DNA from: a virus
Length of the DNA: 27,069 nt
Virus record (IMG/VR): IMGVR_UViG_3300029258_001146
Span: 1 to 27,069 of that record
Reading direction: 5' to 3' (one strand)
Below are positions 21,819-27,069 of the stretch, piece by piece. Each line of letters starts with the position of its first letter. The stretch's first letter is position 1. The notes below the pieces were generated by a model. It was not told where the DNA came from. It worked only from the letters and a program-made list of their open reading frames with translations, and did not search any database. The translations under genes were made by a program, and so were the position numbers.

Positions 21819-22163
21819 ATGAATTACAATAGCGATTTTAAGTATGACTTAAAGGTTGGTAAAGTAAAGGAGTTTGAATTAGATAAAATATTTAATTCCA
21901 AAGCTATTGAGGTAAAATATGATTTAAAGGCACTTGAAACCAAAAATGTTTTTGTAGAATATTTTAGTAGGGACAAGCCAAGCGGAATAGCTAAAACAAT
22001 GGCTGATTATTATTGCTTTTGTTTTGGTGATACATTTCATCTCATAGAAACATCGTTATTAAAAGAAAGATGTAGGAAATACATTGGCACAGACAGGGAT
22101 AGGTTAGCGGGTGATAACAACACATCAAAAGGGATATTATTGCCTATAAACGAATTATTTTAA
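21819..22163 (+). CDS. PD-(D/E)XK-like nuclease
   Basis: 114 aa from the ATG at 21819. An in-frame TTG at 21777 would start inside the promoter. The segment AIEVKYDLKALETKNVFVEY (about 29-48) contains Glu31-x-Lys33, the E-x-K half of the PD-(D/E)XK active site. It is followed by the substrate-side stretch SGIAKTMADYY (about 55-65), the pattern 'iEvK.D......T.N.fiEy...gk.SGi..T.Ad.y' that I associate with small phage nucleases. The upstream acidic metal ligand is probably one of Asp5, Asp10 or Glu18/20. The small size suggests a dimer. It is followed after 4 nt by an HNH nuclease gene. Confidence 0.68.
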   Translation: MNYNSDFKYDLKVGKVKEFELDKIFNSKAIEVKYDLKALETKNVFVEYFSRDKPSGIAKTMADYYCFCFGDTFHLIETSLLKERCRKYIGTDRDRLAGDNNTSKGILLPINELF

Positions 22164-22167
22164 CAAT

Positions 22168-22569
22168 ATGGCTAACCATTGCAAACAGTGTGGAGATAAG
22201 TTTATTCCTAAGTACAAGACAACAGAAATGTTTTGTAGTTCCATCTGTTCTGTATTGTATAAAAAAGAAAGGTATAAGGGTAAGAAGAAAAAACCAATAA
22301 AGAAAGTAAGCGATAAAAGACGTTCGCAGCTATACACCTACTTCATGATGAAGAAAGCATACATGGATAAGCATAGCGTGTGTGTAGTGTGTAATGCTAA
22401 AGACGCTACGGACATACATCATATGAAGGGAAGAGAAAATGAGTTATTATTGGATATTAATTATTGGTTGCCTGTGTGTAGGGGGTGTCATCGTAAGATA
22501 ACAGACGACAGCACATGGGCTATCCGCATGGGTTATTCATACAAGCGGAATGGGCAGGCAGACCTATAA
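22168..22569 (+). CDS. HNH endonuclease with N-terminal zinc knuckle
   Basis: A 133-aa protein with two parts. Residues 5-30 hold a zinc ribbon, CKQCGDKF at 5-12 and FCSSICS further on. A basic linker follows (KGKKKKPIKKVSDKRR). The C-terminal part is an HNH domain: CVVCNAKDATDIHHMKGR (HH as the metal/catalytic His pair), NYWLPVCRGCHRKI with the second zinc Cys pair, and WAIRMGYS. HNH proteins of this type nick or cut DNA in packaging, homing or host-genome degradation. It is away from TerL, so a packaging role is less likely here. It overlaps the next gene by 20 nt. Confidence 0.85.
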   Translation: MANHCKQCGDKFIPKYKTTEMFCSSICSVLYKKERYKGKKKKPIKKVSDKRRSQLYTYFMMKKAYMDKHSVCVVCNAKDATDIHHMKGRENELLLDINYWLPVCRGCHRKITDDSTWAIRMGYSYKRNGQADL

Positions 22570-22981
22570 GACAACACGACAAACTATAAACACCGATACT
22601 GGCGAGGTCACACAAATTGACAAATGGTATCGCAAGGCTTATGATGCCGACAACTTTATAAAGCTGATGGTAGATAGCTTGCACCGCTTGCTTGTATTGA
22701 CAAAAGGGGAGTATGATGTTCTAATAGGGAGTATACGGTTTGTAGACTTTGACAGCACTTTCAGAGCAGATGCAAGGTATAAGGAAATATTGGGTAGTAT
22801 CACGGATAAGAACGCCACTTCCATTTCCAACATTTTATCGTCATTGGTAAAGAAGGGGGTTTTGTATAGGGTTAGTAGGGGGACTTATGAGTTGAACCCA
22901 CAGATTATGTGGAAAGGTTCGGAGGTTAATAGGATGAAAAGGGTAGCGTATTACAAAGAGATTGCGCTAAGGGAAAAGTAA
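22550..22981 (+). CDS. RepL-like winged-helix protein
   Basis: A 143-aa protein matching the RepL/replication-protein winged-helix pattern. The start TYKTTRQTINTDTGEVTQID is followed by a helical part with the Arg/Asp-rich segment FDSTFRADARYKEILGS. The turn and recognition helix are TDKNATSISNILSSLVKKGV (about 85-104), and the wing is YRVSRGTYELNPQIMWKG (about 106-123), the common 'L.r.srG.Y.lNP.i.wkG' ending of plasmid RepL proteins. It may regulate or help initiate replication, or be a repurposed plasmid initiator. It overlaps the HNH gene by 20 nt and is followed by a perfect palindrome at 22993-23013. Confidence 0.78.
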   Translation: MGRQTYKTTRQTINTDTGEVTQIDKWYRKAYDADNFIKLMVDSLHRLLVLTKGEYDVLIGSIRFVDFDSTFRADARYKEILGSITDKNATSISNILSSLVKKGVLYRVSRGTYELNPQIMWKGSEVNRMKRVAYYKEIALREK

Positions 22982-22992
22982 AGCTATGCGCA

Positions 22993-23013
22993 AAGTACCA
23001 AAAATTGGTACTT
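22993..23013. promoter_or_regulatory. Perfect 9-bp palindrome, possible operator
   Basis: AAGTACCAA (22993-23001) and TTGGTACTT (23005-23013) are exact inverted repeats separated by AAA. The site lies 12 nt after the RepL-like stop and 34 nt before the membrane-protein ATG at 23048. No T run follows on either strand, so an operator for a dimeric protein is more likely than a terminator. The RepL-like protein is an obvious candidate binder. Confidence 0.5.
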
Positions 23014-23047
23014 ATTGCAAAAAATAAATGTGAAAAAAAGTACAAAT

Positions 23048-23242
23048 ATGATTTCAGAAAAAAAAATAATTAAACAAATTATTTACGGCATACTATGTAT
23101 TGCTTTCTACATCGGCATGCTTTACGAAGTTGTACGACTATCCGAACTGCACGAGGTGTCTACCATGCTAATTGTGTACACGGTAGGAGCAATAGTGTTT
23201 AGTGTGTTGGTACTGAGGCAGCAGATAATTGATGACCTGTAA
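23048..23242 (+). CDS. Small two-helix membrane protein, possible holin
   Basis: 64 aa from the ATG at 23048. A TTG 33 nt upstream would extend it through the spacer. It has a short basic N-terminus (MISEKKIIKQ) and two hydrophobic helices: IIYGILCIAFYIGMLYEVV (about 10-29) and MLIVYTVGAIVFSVLVLR (about 39-56), with an acidic loop between them and a short polar tail. Two-helix proteins of this size include class II holins, which would release the amidase encoded 11 kb away. No holin signature is visible and it is not near the endolysin, so this is a suggestion only. Confidence 0.62.
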   Translation: MISEKKIIKQIIYGILCIAFYIGMLYEVVRLSELHEVSTMLIVYTVGAIVFSVLVLRQQIIDDL

Positions 23243-23289
23243 TCGGAAAATATGCTATTATATGCCTATAATTTTACAAACATAAAACA

Positions 23290-23517
23290 ATGAAAGACAA
23301 AACACCGCTCCAAACACTTGACGATTGGCTGGCATTTCAGATGCAGAACGCTACGCCCCATTCAAGCTACGTATTTGGACTTGTAAGGGGTCAGGTCGAA
23401 CAGTTAAAAATAATTGAACAGAGGGCAATAGAACACGCATACGTGGCAGGTTTTGCACAAGCGGATACCTACGAAACACCAAAGGACTATTTTGAAGAAA
23501 AGTATGGCAATGATTGA
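23290..23517 (+). CDS. Small hypothetical protein
   Basis: A 75-aa soluble, helical protein (LQTLDDWLAFQMQNATPHSS, VFGLVRGQVEQLKIIEQRAI) with an acidic C-terminus (DYFEEKYGND). No motif is recognised. It overlaps the methyltransferase start by 8-14 nt, depending on which ATG is used there, suggesting translational coupling to it. It might be a partner or regulator of the methyltransferase, but only position says so. Confidence 0.6.
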   Translation: MKDKTPLQTLDDWLAFQMQNATPHSSYVFGLVRGQVEQLKIIEQRAIEHAYVAGFAQADTYETPKDYFEEKYGND

Positions 23518-24220
23518 ATTAAATAAAATATACAATGAAAGCAATCTTGATACAATGGCAAGGATGCCAGATAATTTTATTGACTTAACGGTTACTTCAC
23601 CGCCTTACAATTTAGGAGCAAAGCATCATACTGGTAATAATGTCTTTAAAGCATATGACGAATACATTGACGATATACCAGAGCATGAATATCAAGCGCA
23701 ACAAATAAAGGTGCTGAACGAAATTTACAGAGCAACAAAACAAGGTGGAAGTTTGATGTATAACCACAAAAACAGAATTAAGAATGGAAAGCAAATAACG
23801 CCTTATGAGTGGCTTTTGAAAACTGAATGGACTTTGAAGCAGGAAGTAGTTTGGTTTAATCGCTCACAAAACTTTGATAAGTGCAGATTTTATCCAATGA
23901 CTGAAAGAATTTATTGGCTATCAAAAGGAACAAATACCAATTTTATAAACGCTATAAACCAACACGATTTAATAAAAAATACAGGCGAAGGCACAAACAA
24001 AGAGCATAAAAGGTCTTTTCCTGTAAAATTGGTTCAAAGATTTATTATGTGTTTTCCAAACGCAAATATAATTTACGACCCGTATATTGGTACGGGAACA
24101 ACTGCAATAGCAGCAATTCAAGAAAAAAGAAATTATGTTGGGTCTGAAATATCAAAAAACTATTGCGAACTTGCTGAAAAAAGGATTGCACCATATTTAG
24201 CACAAAAAACTTTATTTTGA
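23510..24220 (+). CDS. DNA methyltransferase (N4-cytosine/N6-adenine, beta class)
   Basis: About 236 aa from ATG 23510 (ATG 23504 adds two residues). It has the N6_N4_Mtase layout with catalytic motif IV first and the cofactor site last. TVTSPPYNLG (about 27-36) is motif IV of the S-P-P-Y type, common in N4-cytosine enzymes. IIYDPYIGTGTTAIAA (about 187-202) is motif I for S-adenosylmethionine, followed by NYVGSEISKNYCELAEKR, where Glu in GSEIS is the adenosine-binding acid. All motifs are intact. No restriction gene is next to it, so it looks like an orphan phage methyltransferase protecting DNA from host restriction or marking phage DNA. It overlaps the preceding small gene. Confidence 0.9.
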   Translation: MIELNKIYNESNLDTMARMPDNFIDLTVTSPPYNLGAKHHTGNNVFKAYDEYIDDIPEHEYQAQQIKVLNEIYRATKQGGSLMYNHKNRIKNGKQITPYEWLLKTEWTLKQEVVWFNRSQNFDKCRFYPMTERIYWLSKGTNTNFINAINQHDLIKNTGEGTNKEHKRSFPVKLVQRFIMCFPNANIIYDPYIGTGTTAIAAIQEKRNYVGSEISKNYCELAEKRIAPYLAQKTLF

Positions 24221-24247
24221 AAGGAAGTATAAAACAGAAAAAGAACA

Positions 24248-24703
24248 ATGATAGATAAATACACCTTAGAACAAGTAACAATGGCTGTTAATCATTGGAG
24301 TATGTGCAAGGTGGAAGCACCATACATAGAGGCGTTTTTAGACCGCACACCAATAGAACACGCACAAAAAGAAAGTACACCCTCTACCGAGGCTGAAAAT
24401 ACACCCTCTAAAGAAAGTGAAAGTATACTTTCTACCGAAAGCAAAAGTACGCCCCCTACTAAAAGTGAGAGTACGCCCCCCTACAACTATGTAGACCCCC
24501 CACACTACACAGTCGGTTCAATAGAGGTAATAGACATGATGGTAAGGATATGGGGAGAACAAAGGGTAGCTGATTATTGCGAGATAAACGCCTTTAAATA
24601 CCGTATGAGAATTGGCAAAAAACCACACCAAACATTAGAACAAGAACTTAAAAAGGCTATATGGTACGAGGATAAGGCTAAAGAACTAAGAAGTAAAATG
24701 TAA
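24248..24703 (+). CDS. DUF3310-like protein with octapeptide repeats
   Basis: A 151-aa protein in three parts. Residues 1-40 are helical (YTLEQVTMAVNHWSMCKVEA). Residues 43-78 are four and a half copies of an 8-residue Ser/Thr/Pro/Glu repeat of the form S-T-P-S-T-E-S-E. Residues 79-151 match the DUF3310 pattern: DPPHYTVGSIEVIDMMVRIW, then CEINAFKYRMRIGKKP and LKKAIWYEDKAKEL, as in 'HY....iEvid.......a....nafKY..R.g.K......dl.KA.wY'. T7 gp1.7, a nucleotide kinase, is to my recollection in this family. A nucleotide-related role is possible. It lies 27 nt after the methyltransferase and ends the gene block before a long non-coding region. Confidence 0.78.
   Translation: MIDKYTLEQVTMAVNHWSMCKVEAPYIEAFLDRTPIEHAQKESTPSTEAENTPSKESESILSTESKSTPPTKSESTPPYNYVDPPHYTVGSIEVIDMMVRIWGEQRVADYCEINAFKYRMRIGKKPHQTLEQELKKAIWYEDKAKELRSKM
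24374..24481 (+). repeat. 24-bp coding tandem repeat (4.5 units)
   Basis: Units of 24 bp built around 'AGTAC(A/G)CC(C/T)(C/T)CTAC' encode the octapeptides at residues 43-50, 51-58, 59-66 and 67-74 plus a half unit. The units have diverged but keep frame and the Ser-Thr-Pro core. The region probably forms a flexible, extended linker. Confidence 0.8.
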
Positions 24704-24774
24704 TACCAATAAGTGCAAAAATAGTGCGCAAATGTGACGATACAAATACACCCTAAAATACACTAAAAAAGGGA

Positions 24775-24845
24775 GAAGTTCATCACACAGAGTAACTATA
24801 CACATCCCCACAATGAACTTCAATACTCCACACAATGAAGTTCTC
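24775..24845. repeat. Inverted and direct AAGTTC repeats
   Basis: GAAGTTCAT (24775-24783) is the exact reverse complement of ATGAACTTC (24813-24821). A third copy, ATGAAGTTCTC, follows at 24835-24845. The second and third copies are both preceded by CACA. The set could form a hairpin or three half-sites for a DNA-binding protein. Confidence 0.65.
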
Positions 24846-24996
24846 TAACACAACTAATTGAAAACCATACATTTAATTAGTTTATTCCTTCTCTTCTATC
24901 TGTACCGTTAACCAAAATACCAAATTATGCTATTTTGTAACACAATGCTGTTATAGCGCAAATACACGCTCACAGGCATAAACACCCACTGTATGA

Positions 24997-25153
24997 CACA
25001 TTACCCCACTCGTATGCTAAAGTTGCTTAGAACGTCTTAAAATGCGTAATAGAGGGTAGTGGGTAGAAAAATCATGTGACAGACAGTTTGTAGGATAATG
25101 TGTGTTTTAGGATAGTGGGGGAAAAATTATGTGTGTGTTAAGATAGTGGGGAG
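24997..25153. repeat. Direct repeats around GATAGTGGGG, with one inverted copy
   Basis: Related units are AGGGTAGTGGG...AAAAATCATGTG (from 25053), AGGATAATGTG (from 25092), AGGATAGTGGGGG...AATTATGTG (from 25109) and AAGATAGTGGGGAG (25140-25153). CACATTACCCCACT at 24997-25010 is an inverted relative (AGTGGGGTAATGTG). The repeated G-runs look like an array of protein sites rather than terminators. Confidence 0.6.
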
Positions 25154-25449
25154 TACCCCCCGCATTCGCCCCCGCCCACCACCAAACCGAAAGCACCCCC
25201 AAGCTGTTTTTATATACGTTTTTGCATTTTCAAAATCGAAAATTGTAGAACCTACTTTTGACCCGACAATATGAAAAGCTAAAATGAAACGAGATGCTCT
25301 GCTCTTCGCCTCCACTCCTTTGTGGTAACTTTGTTCTGTCGGTCAAGGGAAGAGAAAAAGCGCAGGGACTCCCCCTCCCCTCCACAAACACACACAAACA
25401 CCACCACCACAAGCCACACGATTTTTTTTGCAATTATTTTTGTATTTTA

Positions 25450-25481
25450 TTTGGTAAATTAAATACTAAATATTACCTTTG
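25450..25481 (+). promoter_or_regulatory. Promoter A (TTTG-N20-TACCTTTG)
   Basis: TTTG at 25450-25453 and TACCTTTG at 25474-25481 are separated by 20 nt. The ATG at 25518 is 36 nt downstream. The flanks (TTTTATTTGG before, and the same -7 box) are nearly identical to promoter B at 26650-26681. Confidence 0.8.
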
Positions 25482-25517
25482 TATTGCTTGCAGGTAGTAA
25501 GCATAAAACAAGTTATT

Positions 25518-25859
25518 ATGAAAGTTATAAATGGTGTTAAAATCGTTATGGGTGTTAATGGCAAACCCGAATTCCACATTCCATCTGGTATGACTGGTGC
25601 TGCTTTTACAGAGTGGCGCAGGGACAACTCGGGGGCTATTGCTGCGGCTATTGATTCTATGAGTGTACCTGTTGCTTCTGATTCGGTTACAGATAGTAAT
25701 GCCCCTATTGCTTCGCCTGTTAAAGTGGTGACTATTGGCAAAGTAGTGGTAATTGTTTCAGATGGCAAGTTGTCTTTTAAACTGCCAGATGGCATGACGG
25801 CTAAAGGATTGGTGCAATGGAAACGCCGCAATGCCGCTATTCTATCTGATTTACTATAA
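25518..25859 (+). CDS. Small protein made of an internal duplication
   Basis: 113 aa from the ATG at 25518. An upstream in-frame TTG at 25479 overlaps the promoter. Two halves match each other: residues 7-41 (VKIVMGVNGKPEFHIPSGMT, then TEWRRDNSGAI) and 74-108 (GKVVVIVSDGKLSFKLPDGM, then VQWKRRNAAIL). The shared pattern is 'vkiv..vnGk..f.iP.GMt......eW.Rr..aai', and a Ser/Ala/Val-rich linker joins them. Each half would be a beta-hairpin plus a helix with Trp and basic residues, so the protein may bind nucleic acid or act as a built-in dimer. Family unknown. It has its own promoter and is followed by a hairpin. Confidence 0.7.
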   Translation: MKVINGVKIVMGVNGKPEFHIPSGMTGAAFTEWRRDNSGAIAAAIDSMSVPVASDSVTDSNAPIASPVKVVTIGKVVVIVSDGKLSFKLPDGMTAKGLVQWKRRNAAILSDLL

Positions 25860-25871
25860 ACCAAAACAGGG

Positions 25872-25895
25872 GTGCGGCTGTAACGCACATTTTTA
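25872..25895 (+). terminator. Small hairpin with U-rich tail
   Basis: GTGCG (25872-25876) pairs with CGCAC (25884-25888) around a 7-nt loop, followed by ATTTTTAAT. It lies 12 nt after the stop at 25859 and before the next gene at 25910. A weak intrinsic terminator or attenuator is plausible. Confidence 0.45.
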
Positions 25896-25909
25896 ATCAC
25901 TAAAACAAT

Positions 25910-26320
25910 ATGAAAATCGAACAAAGAAACGCATTTAACTACATTCAGCACATTAAAACACTGTGCTACCTTTCTGGGAAATCTTCTATTGAAGAGGTTA
26001 AAAATTTAGCTTATTCAGTCGAAGGCGAGGAAGTCTATAATAAACTGCTACGCATTGAGCGCAAAGCCAACAGACTGGCAGTAAATTATTGCAATGGAGA
26101 TATAAACGATGAAACATGGGAGAGGCTATCTGAGCGCTATCAAAAGCAAGCTGAAAAGCTGTTGCCCCGTGCTGAACTCTACGGTGGTATTATTTTTAAC
26201 GGTGACCCTCGTGGATACACGTTAAAGATGTCAGAAGCAGCACAACAAGCAATAAGAGGCGCAGGGCTTTCTTCTTATTCTGACTGGGGCGGATATTTTA
26301 TAATTGCTCCCGATTTTTAA
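25910..26320 (+). CDS. Conserved hypothetical protein (DPRGY...DWGGYFIIAPDF)
   Basis: A 136-aa protein. The first 90 residues are helical (RIERKANRLAVNYCNGDIND, ERLSERYQKQAEKLLPRAEL). The C-terminal part carries GGIIFNGDPRGYTLKMSEAA and ends SDWGGYFIIAPDF. I recognise this 'NgDPRGY.LK' plus 'DWGGYgiiaPdf' signature from hypothetical proteins common in phages and mobile elements of several groups. No function is known to me. It follows the duplicated-domain gene after a hairpin and is followed by a long stem-loop, like a self-contained expression unit. Confidence 0.75.
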   Translation: MKIEQRNAFNYIQHIKTLCYLSGKSSIEEVKNLAYSVEGEEVYNKLLRIERKANRLAVNYCNGDINDETWERLSERYQKQAEKLLPRAELYGGIIFNGDPRGYTLKMSEAAQQAIRGAGLSSYSDWGGYFIIAPDF

Positions 26321-26332
26321 TCAAATACTCAA

Positions 26333-26374
26333 CCACCTTCGCCCCGCTCCGTAACTGGTGCGGGGTATTGGTGG
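26333..26374. other. Long two-part stem-loop after the DWGGY gene
   Basis: An outer stem CCACC (26333-26337) with GGTGG (26370-26374) and an inner stem CCCCGC (26342-26347) with GCGGGG (26360-26365) are separated by a symmetrical 4-nt internal loop and capped by a 12-nt loop. It lies 12 nt after the stop at 26320. A run of A rather than T follows, so it may act as mRNA 3'-end protection or a non-canonical terminator. Confidence 0.6.
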
Positions 26375-26405
26375 CAAAAAAATTAATAAACTAAAATAAA
26401 AACAA

Positions 26406-26624
26406 ATGAAAAAACTAACAAAAAAGCAAAAAGCAGTAAAAAAATTAAATAAAATTGGTGTTTATAGCTTAAATGATATTGACAGCCAAAAGGATTTTGA
26501 CAATACAAAGATGAGCAGATTTGATTGGCTGCAGAAAAAAGTAGGAGAACAGGCGGTATGGATTATGAATGATGTCGCCTTAATGGAGTTTATGAAATCA
26601 AAAAAAAGTAAAAATCTAAGATAA
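26406..26624 (+). CDS. Small Lys-rich hypothetical protein
   Basis: A 72-aa, strongly basic protein with a Lys-rich start (MKKLTKKQKAVKKLNKIGVY) and a helix containing FDWLQKKVGEQAVWIMNDVA. The basic ends suggest nucleic-acid contact, but no motif is seen. It lies 32 nt after the stem-loop and has no clear promoter of its own, so it may depend on read-through from upstream. Confidence 0.6.
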   Translation: MKKLTKKQKAVKKLNKIGVYSLNDIDSQKDFDNTKMSRFDWLQKKVGEQAVWIMNDVALMEFMKSKKSKNLR

Positions 26625-26649
26625 CGTTAAACATTTTTTTTATTTTTTA

Positions 26650-26681
26650 TTTGGCATTATAAATACAAATTTATACCTTTG
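26650..26681 (+). promoter_or_regulatory. Promoter B (TTTG-N20-TACCTTTG)
   Basis: TTTG at 26650-26653, 20-nt spacer, TACCTTTG at 26674-26681. The ATG at 26711 is 29 nt downstream. It is nearly the twin of promoter A at 25450-25481 in both boxes and spacing. Confidence 0.8.
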
Positions 26682-26710
26682 CTTTTATTCACTAATTAAA
26701 ACTAAATAAC

Positions 26711-26995
26711 ATGATGTACACAAAAGAAACACTAAAAGACATTAAGACGGCAAGCGATGTGAAATATGCGCTTCCCGAAAGTAGCTATTTTTTTAGCCGT
26801 GACACTATGCGCTTTTTTGGCGATAAAATGACATCTTTTGGCGTGAAATGGGATGACGGTAAAAGAATTTTATACCGCAAACCTTCGGCGATGGTAAACG
26901 TATTTGGCACATGGAAGAGGGCAGGCAACGAATTCTCAAGAAAATGGGAAATCGTACCAAAATTTGACCACATAGAATTGATACCACTTAATTAA
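26711..26995 (+). CDS. Conserved hypothetical protein (SYFFSRDTMRFFGDKM)
   Basis: A 94-aa protein with the stretch SSYFFSRDTMRFFGDKMTSF (about residues 24-43), then a beta-rich end (KRILYRKPSAMVNVFGTWKR, KWEIVPKFDHIELIPLN). The 'YFF.rdtmrFFGdkm.sfgv' signature is familiar to me from hypothetical proteins of phages and conjugative elements, without known function. A second ATG directly after the first makes 26714 an equally good start. It has its own promoter 29 nt upstream and a branched terminator about 10 nt downstream, so it is an independent unit. Confidence 0.75.
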   Translation: MMYTKETLKDIKTASDVKYALPESSYFFSRDTMRFFGDKMTSFGVKWDDGKRILYRKPSAMVNVFGTWKRAGNEFSRKWEIVPKFDHIELIPLN

Positions 26996-27003
26996 ACCAC
27001 CTA

Positions 27004-27058
27004 TCCCGTTCCACCTTAGGGGTGCGCTGGTTCATGACCAAAACGGGAGCTATTTTTT
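27004..27058 (+). terminator. Branched (three-way) terminator-like structure
   Basis: The outer stem TCCCGTT (27004-27010) pairs with AACGGGA (27042-27048). Inside are two small arms: CACC (27012-27015) with GGTG (27021-27024), and TGGT (27028-27031) with ACCA (27037-27040). Six T follow at 27053-27058. Position just after the stop at 26995 and the U tract support termination. The branched top is unusual. Confidence 0.65.
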
Positions 27059-27069
27059 AACCAATAAAC

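Larger units (their letters stand above)
24704..25517. other. 814-nt non-coding region rich in repeats
   Basis: I find no convincing gene on either strand. Short open frames near 25230-25500 have Cys/His/Pro-rich low-complexity translations. The left part (24704-24850) is A/C-rich with repeated AAGTTC/GAACTT motifs. The middle (24990-25153) has repeated G/T-rich motifs, with one inverted copy at 24997-25010. A C-rich stretch at 25155-25200 follows. The right part leads to a good promoter at 25450-25481. Candidate roles are a second origin, a packaging or cos/pac site, or a genome-end/control region. Confidence 0.6.

Noticed and set aside
24374-24481. CRISPR-like array
   Set aside because: The repeat is in frame within a gene, the units are contiguous without spacers, and no cas genes are present.
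25230-25497. Short open frames on both strands in the non-coding gap
   Set aside because: The translations are His/Pro/Ser/Phe-rich without plausible structure, they overlap each other, and one runs into promoter A.
1-27069. tRNA or rRNA genes
   Set aside because: I looked for T-loop and acceptor-stem patterns and found none. TTCGAAT-like matches (for example near 12335) have no surrounding cloverleaf.
1-27069. Integrase, excisionase or repressor suggesting a temperate lifestyle
   Set aside because: No tyrosine or serine recombinase and no CI-like repressor is visible here. Lifestyle cannot be judged from this partial genome.

Overview
The window reads as part of a double-stranded DNA tailed bacteriophage (Caudoviricetes) genome whose host is a member of the Bacteroidota. 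The host call rests on the promoters and one protein family. Several intergenic regions carry the Bacteroidota-type pair TTTG - 19/20 nt - TAnnTTTG, strong Shine-Dalgarno sequences are mostly absent, and the primase-helicase starts with a BT4734/VirE_N-like domain typical of Bacteroidota elements. The phage call rests on an ordered head module (terminase, portal, scaffold-like protein, major capsid protein) and a T7-lysozyme-type amidase. The module order, and the pairing of a ring-like protein with an HU/IHF-like protein, recall crAss-like phages. That kinship is an inference from memory of these families, not a search result. The window is incomplete: one gene runs off the left end, and no DNA polymerase, tail fibre or integrase is visible.

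Layout. 1-7598, minus strand: the virion operon, transcribed leftward from a divergent promoter region at about 7599-7722. It holds an unknown 182-aa protein, TerL, portal, a very acidic scaffold-like protein, the major capsid protein, a strong intrinsic terminator, and a partial gene at the edge. 7723-10888, plus strand: early replication genes, namely two small winged-helix proteins, a replication initiator with iterons inside its gene, and a primase-helicase fusion. 10911-12748: an amidase endolysin, a Cys-rich protein, and a stretch of tiny genes, micro-ORFs and RNA-like inverted repeats. 12979-14517: a GroES-like co-chaperonin, then a ring/connector-like structural protein and an HU/IHF-like protein. 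These virion-type genes lie on the opposite strand from the rest of the head module. 14566-16697: a membrane protein and two glycosyltransferases behind their own promoter.

16706-20988: a tightly packed DNA-metabolism operon with an SSB, several unknowns, a DnaA-domain-IV-only protein, a RusA resolvase and a DEDD exonuclease with a zinc ribbon. 20998-21732: a lone minus-strand SGNH-hydrolase-like gene. 21819-22981: a PD-(D/E)XK-like nuclease, an HNH endonuclease and a RepL-like winged helix, behind a textbook promoter. 23048-24703: a two-helix membrane protein, a small unknown, a DNA methyltransferase and a DUF3310 protein with an octapeptide repeat. 24704-25517: about 0.8 kb of non-coding DNA full of direct and inverted repeats. 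25518-27069: small accessory genes, two of them behind near-identical promoters, with hairpins between them and a branched terminator at the right edge.

How it fits together. The divergent region at 7.6 kb probably separates leftward (late, structural) from rightward (early, replication) transcription. The initiator, primase-helicase, SSB, RusA, exonuclease and DnaA-like protein would form the phage's own replication and recombination set, relying on a DNA polymerase encoded elsewhere. The co-chaperonin may help fold the capsid protein. The glycosyltransferases, methyltransferase and SGNH hydrolase look like host-interaction or defence-evasion functions.
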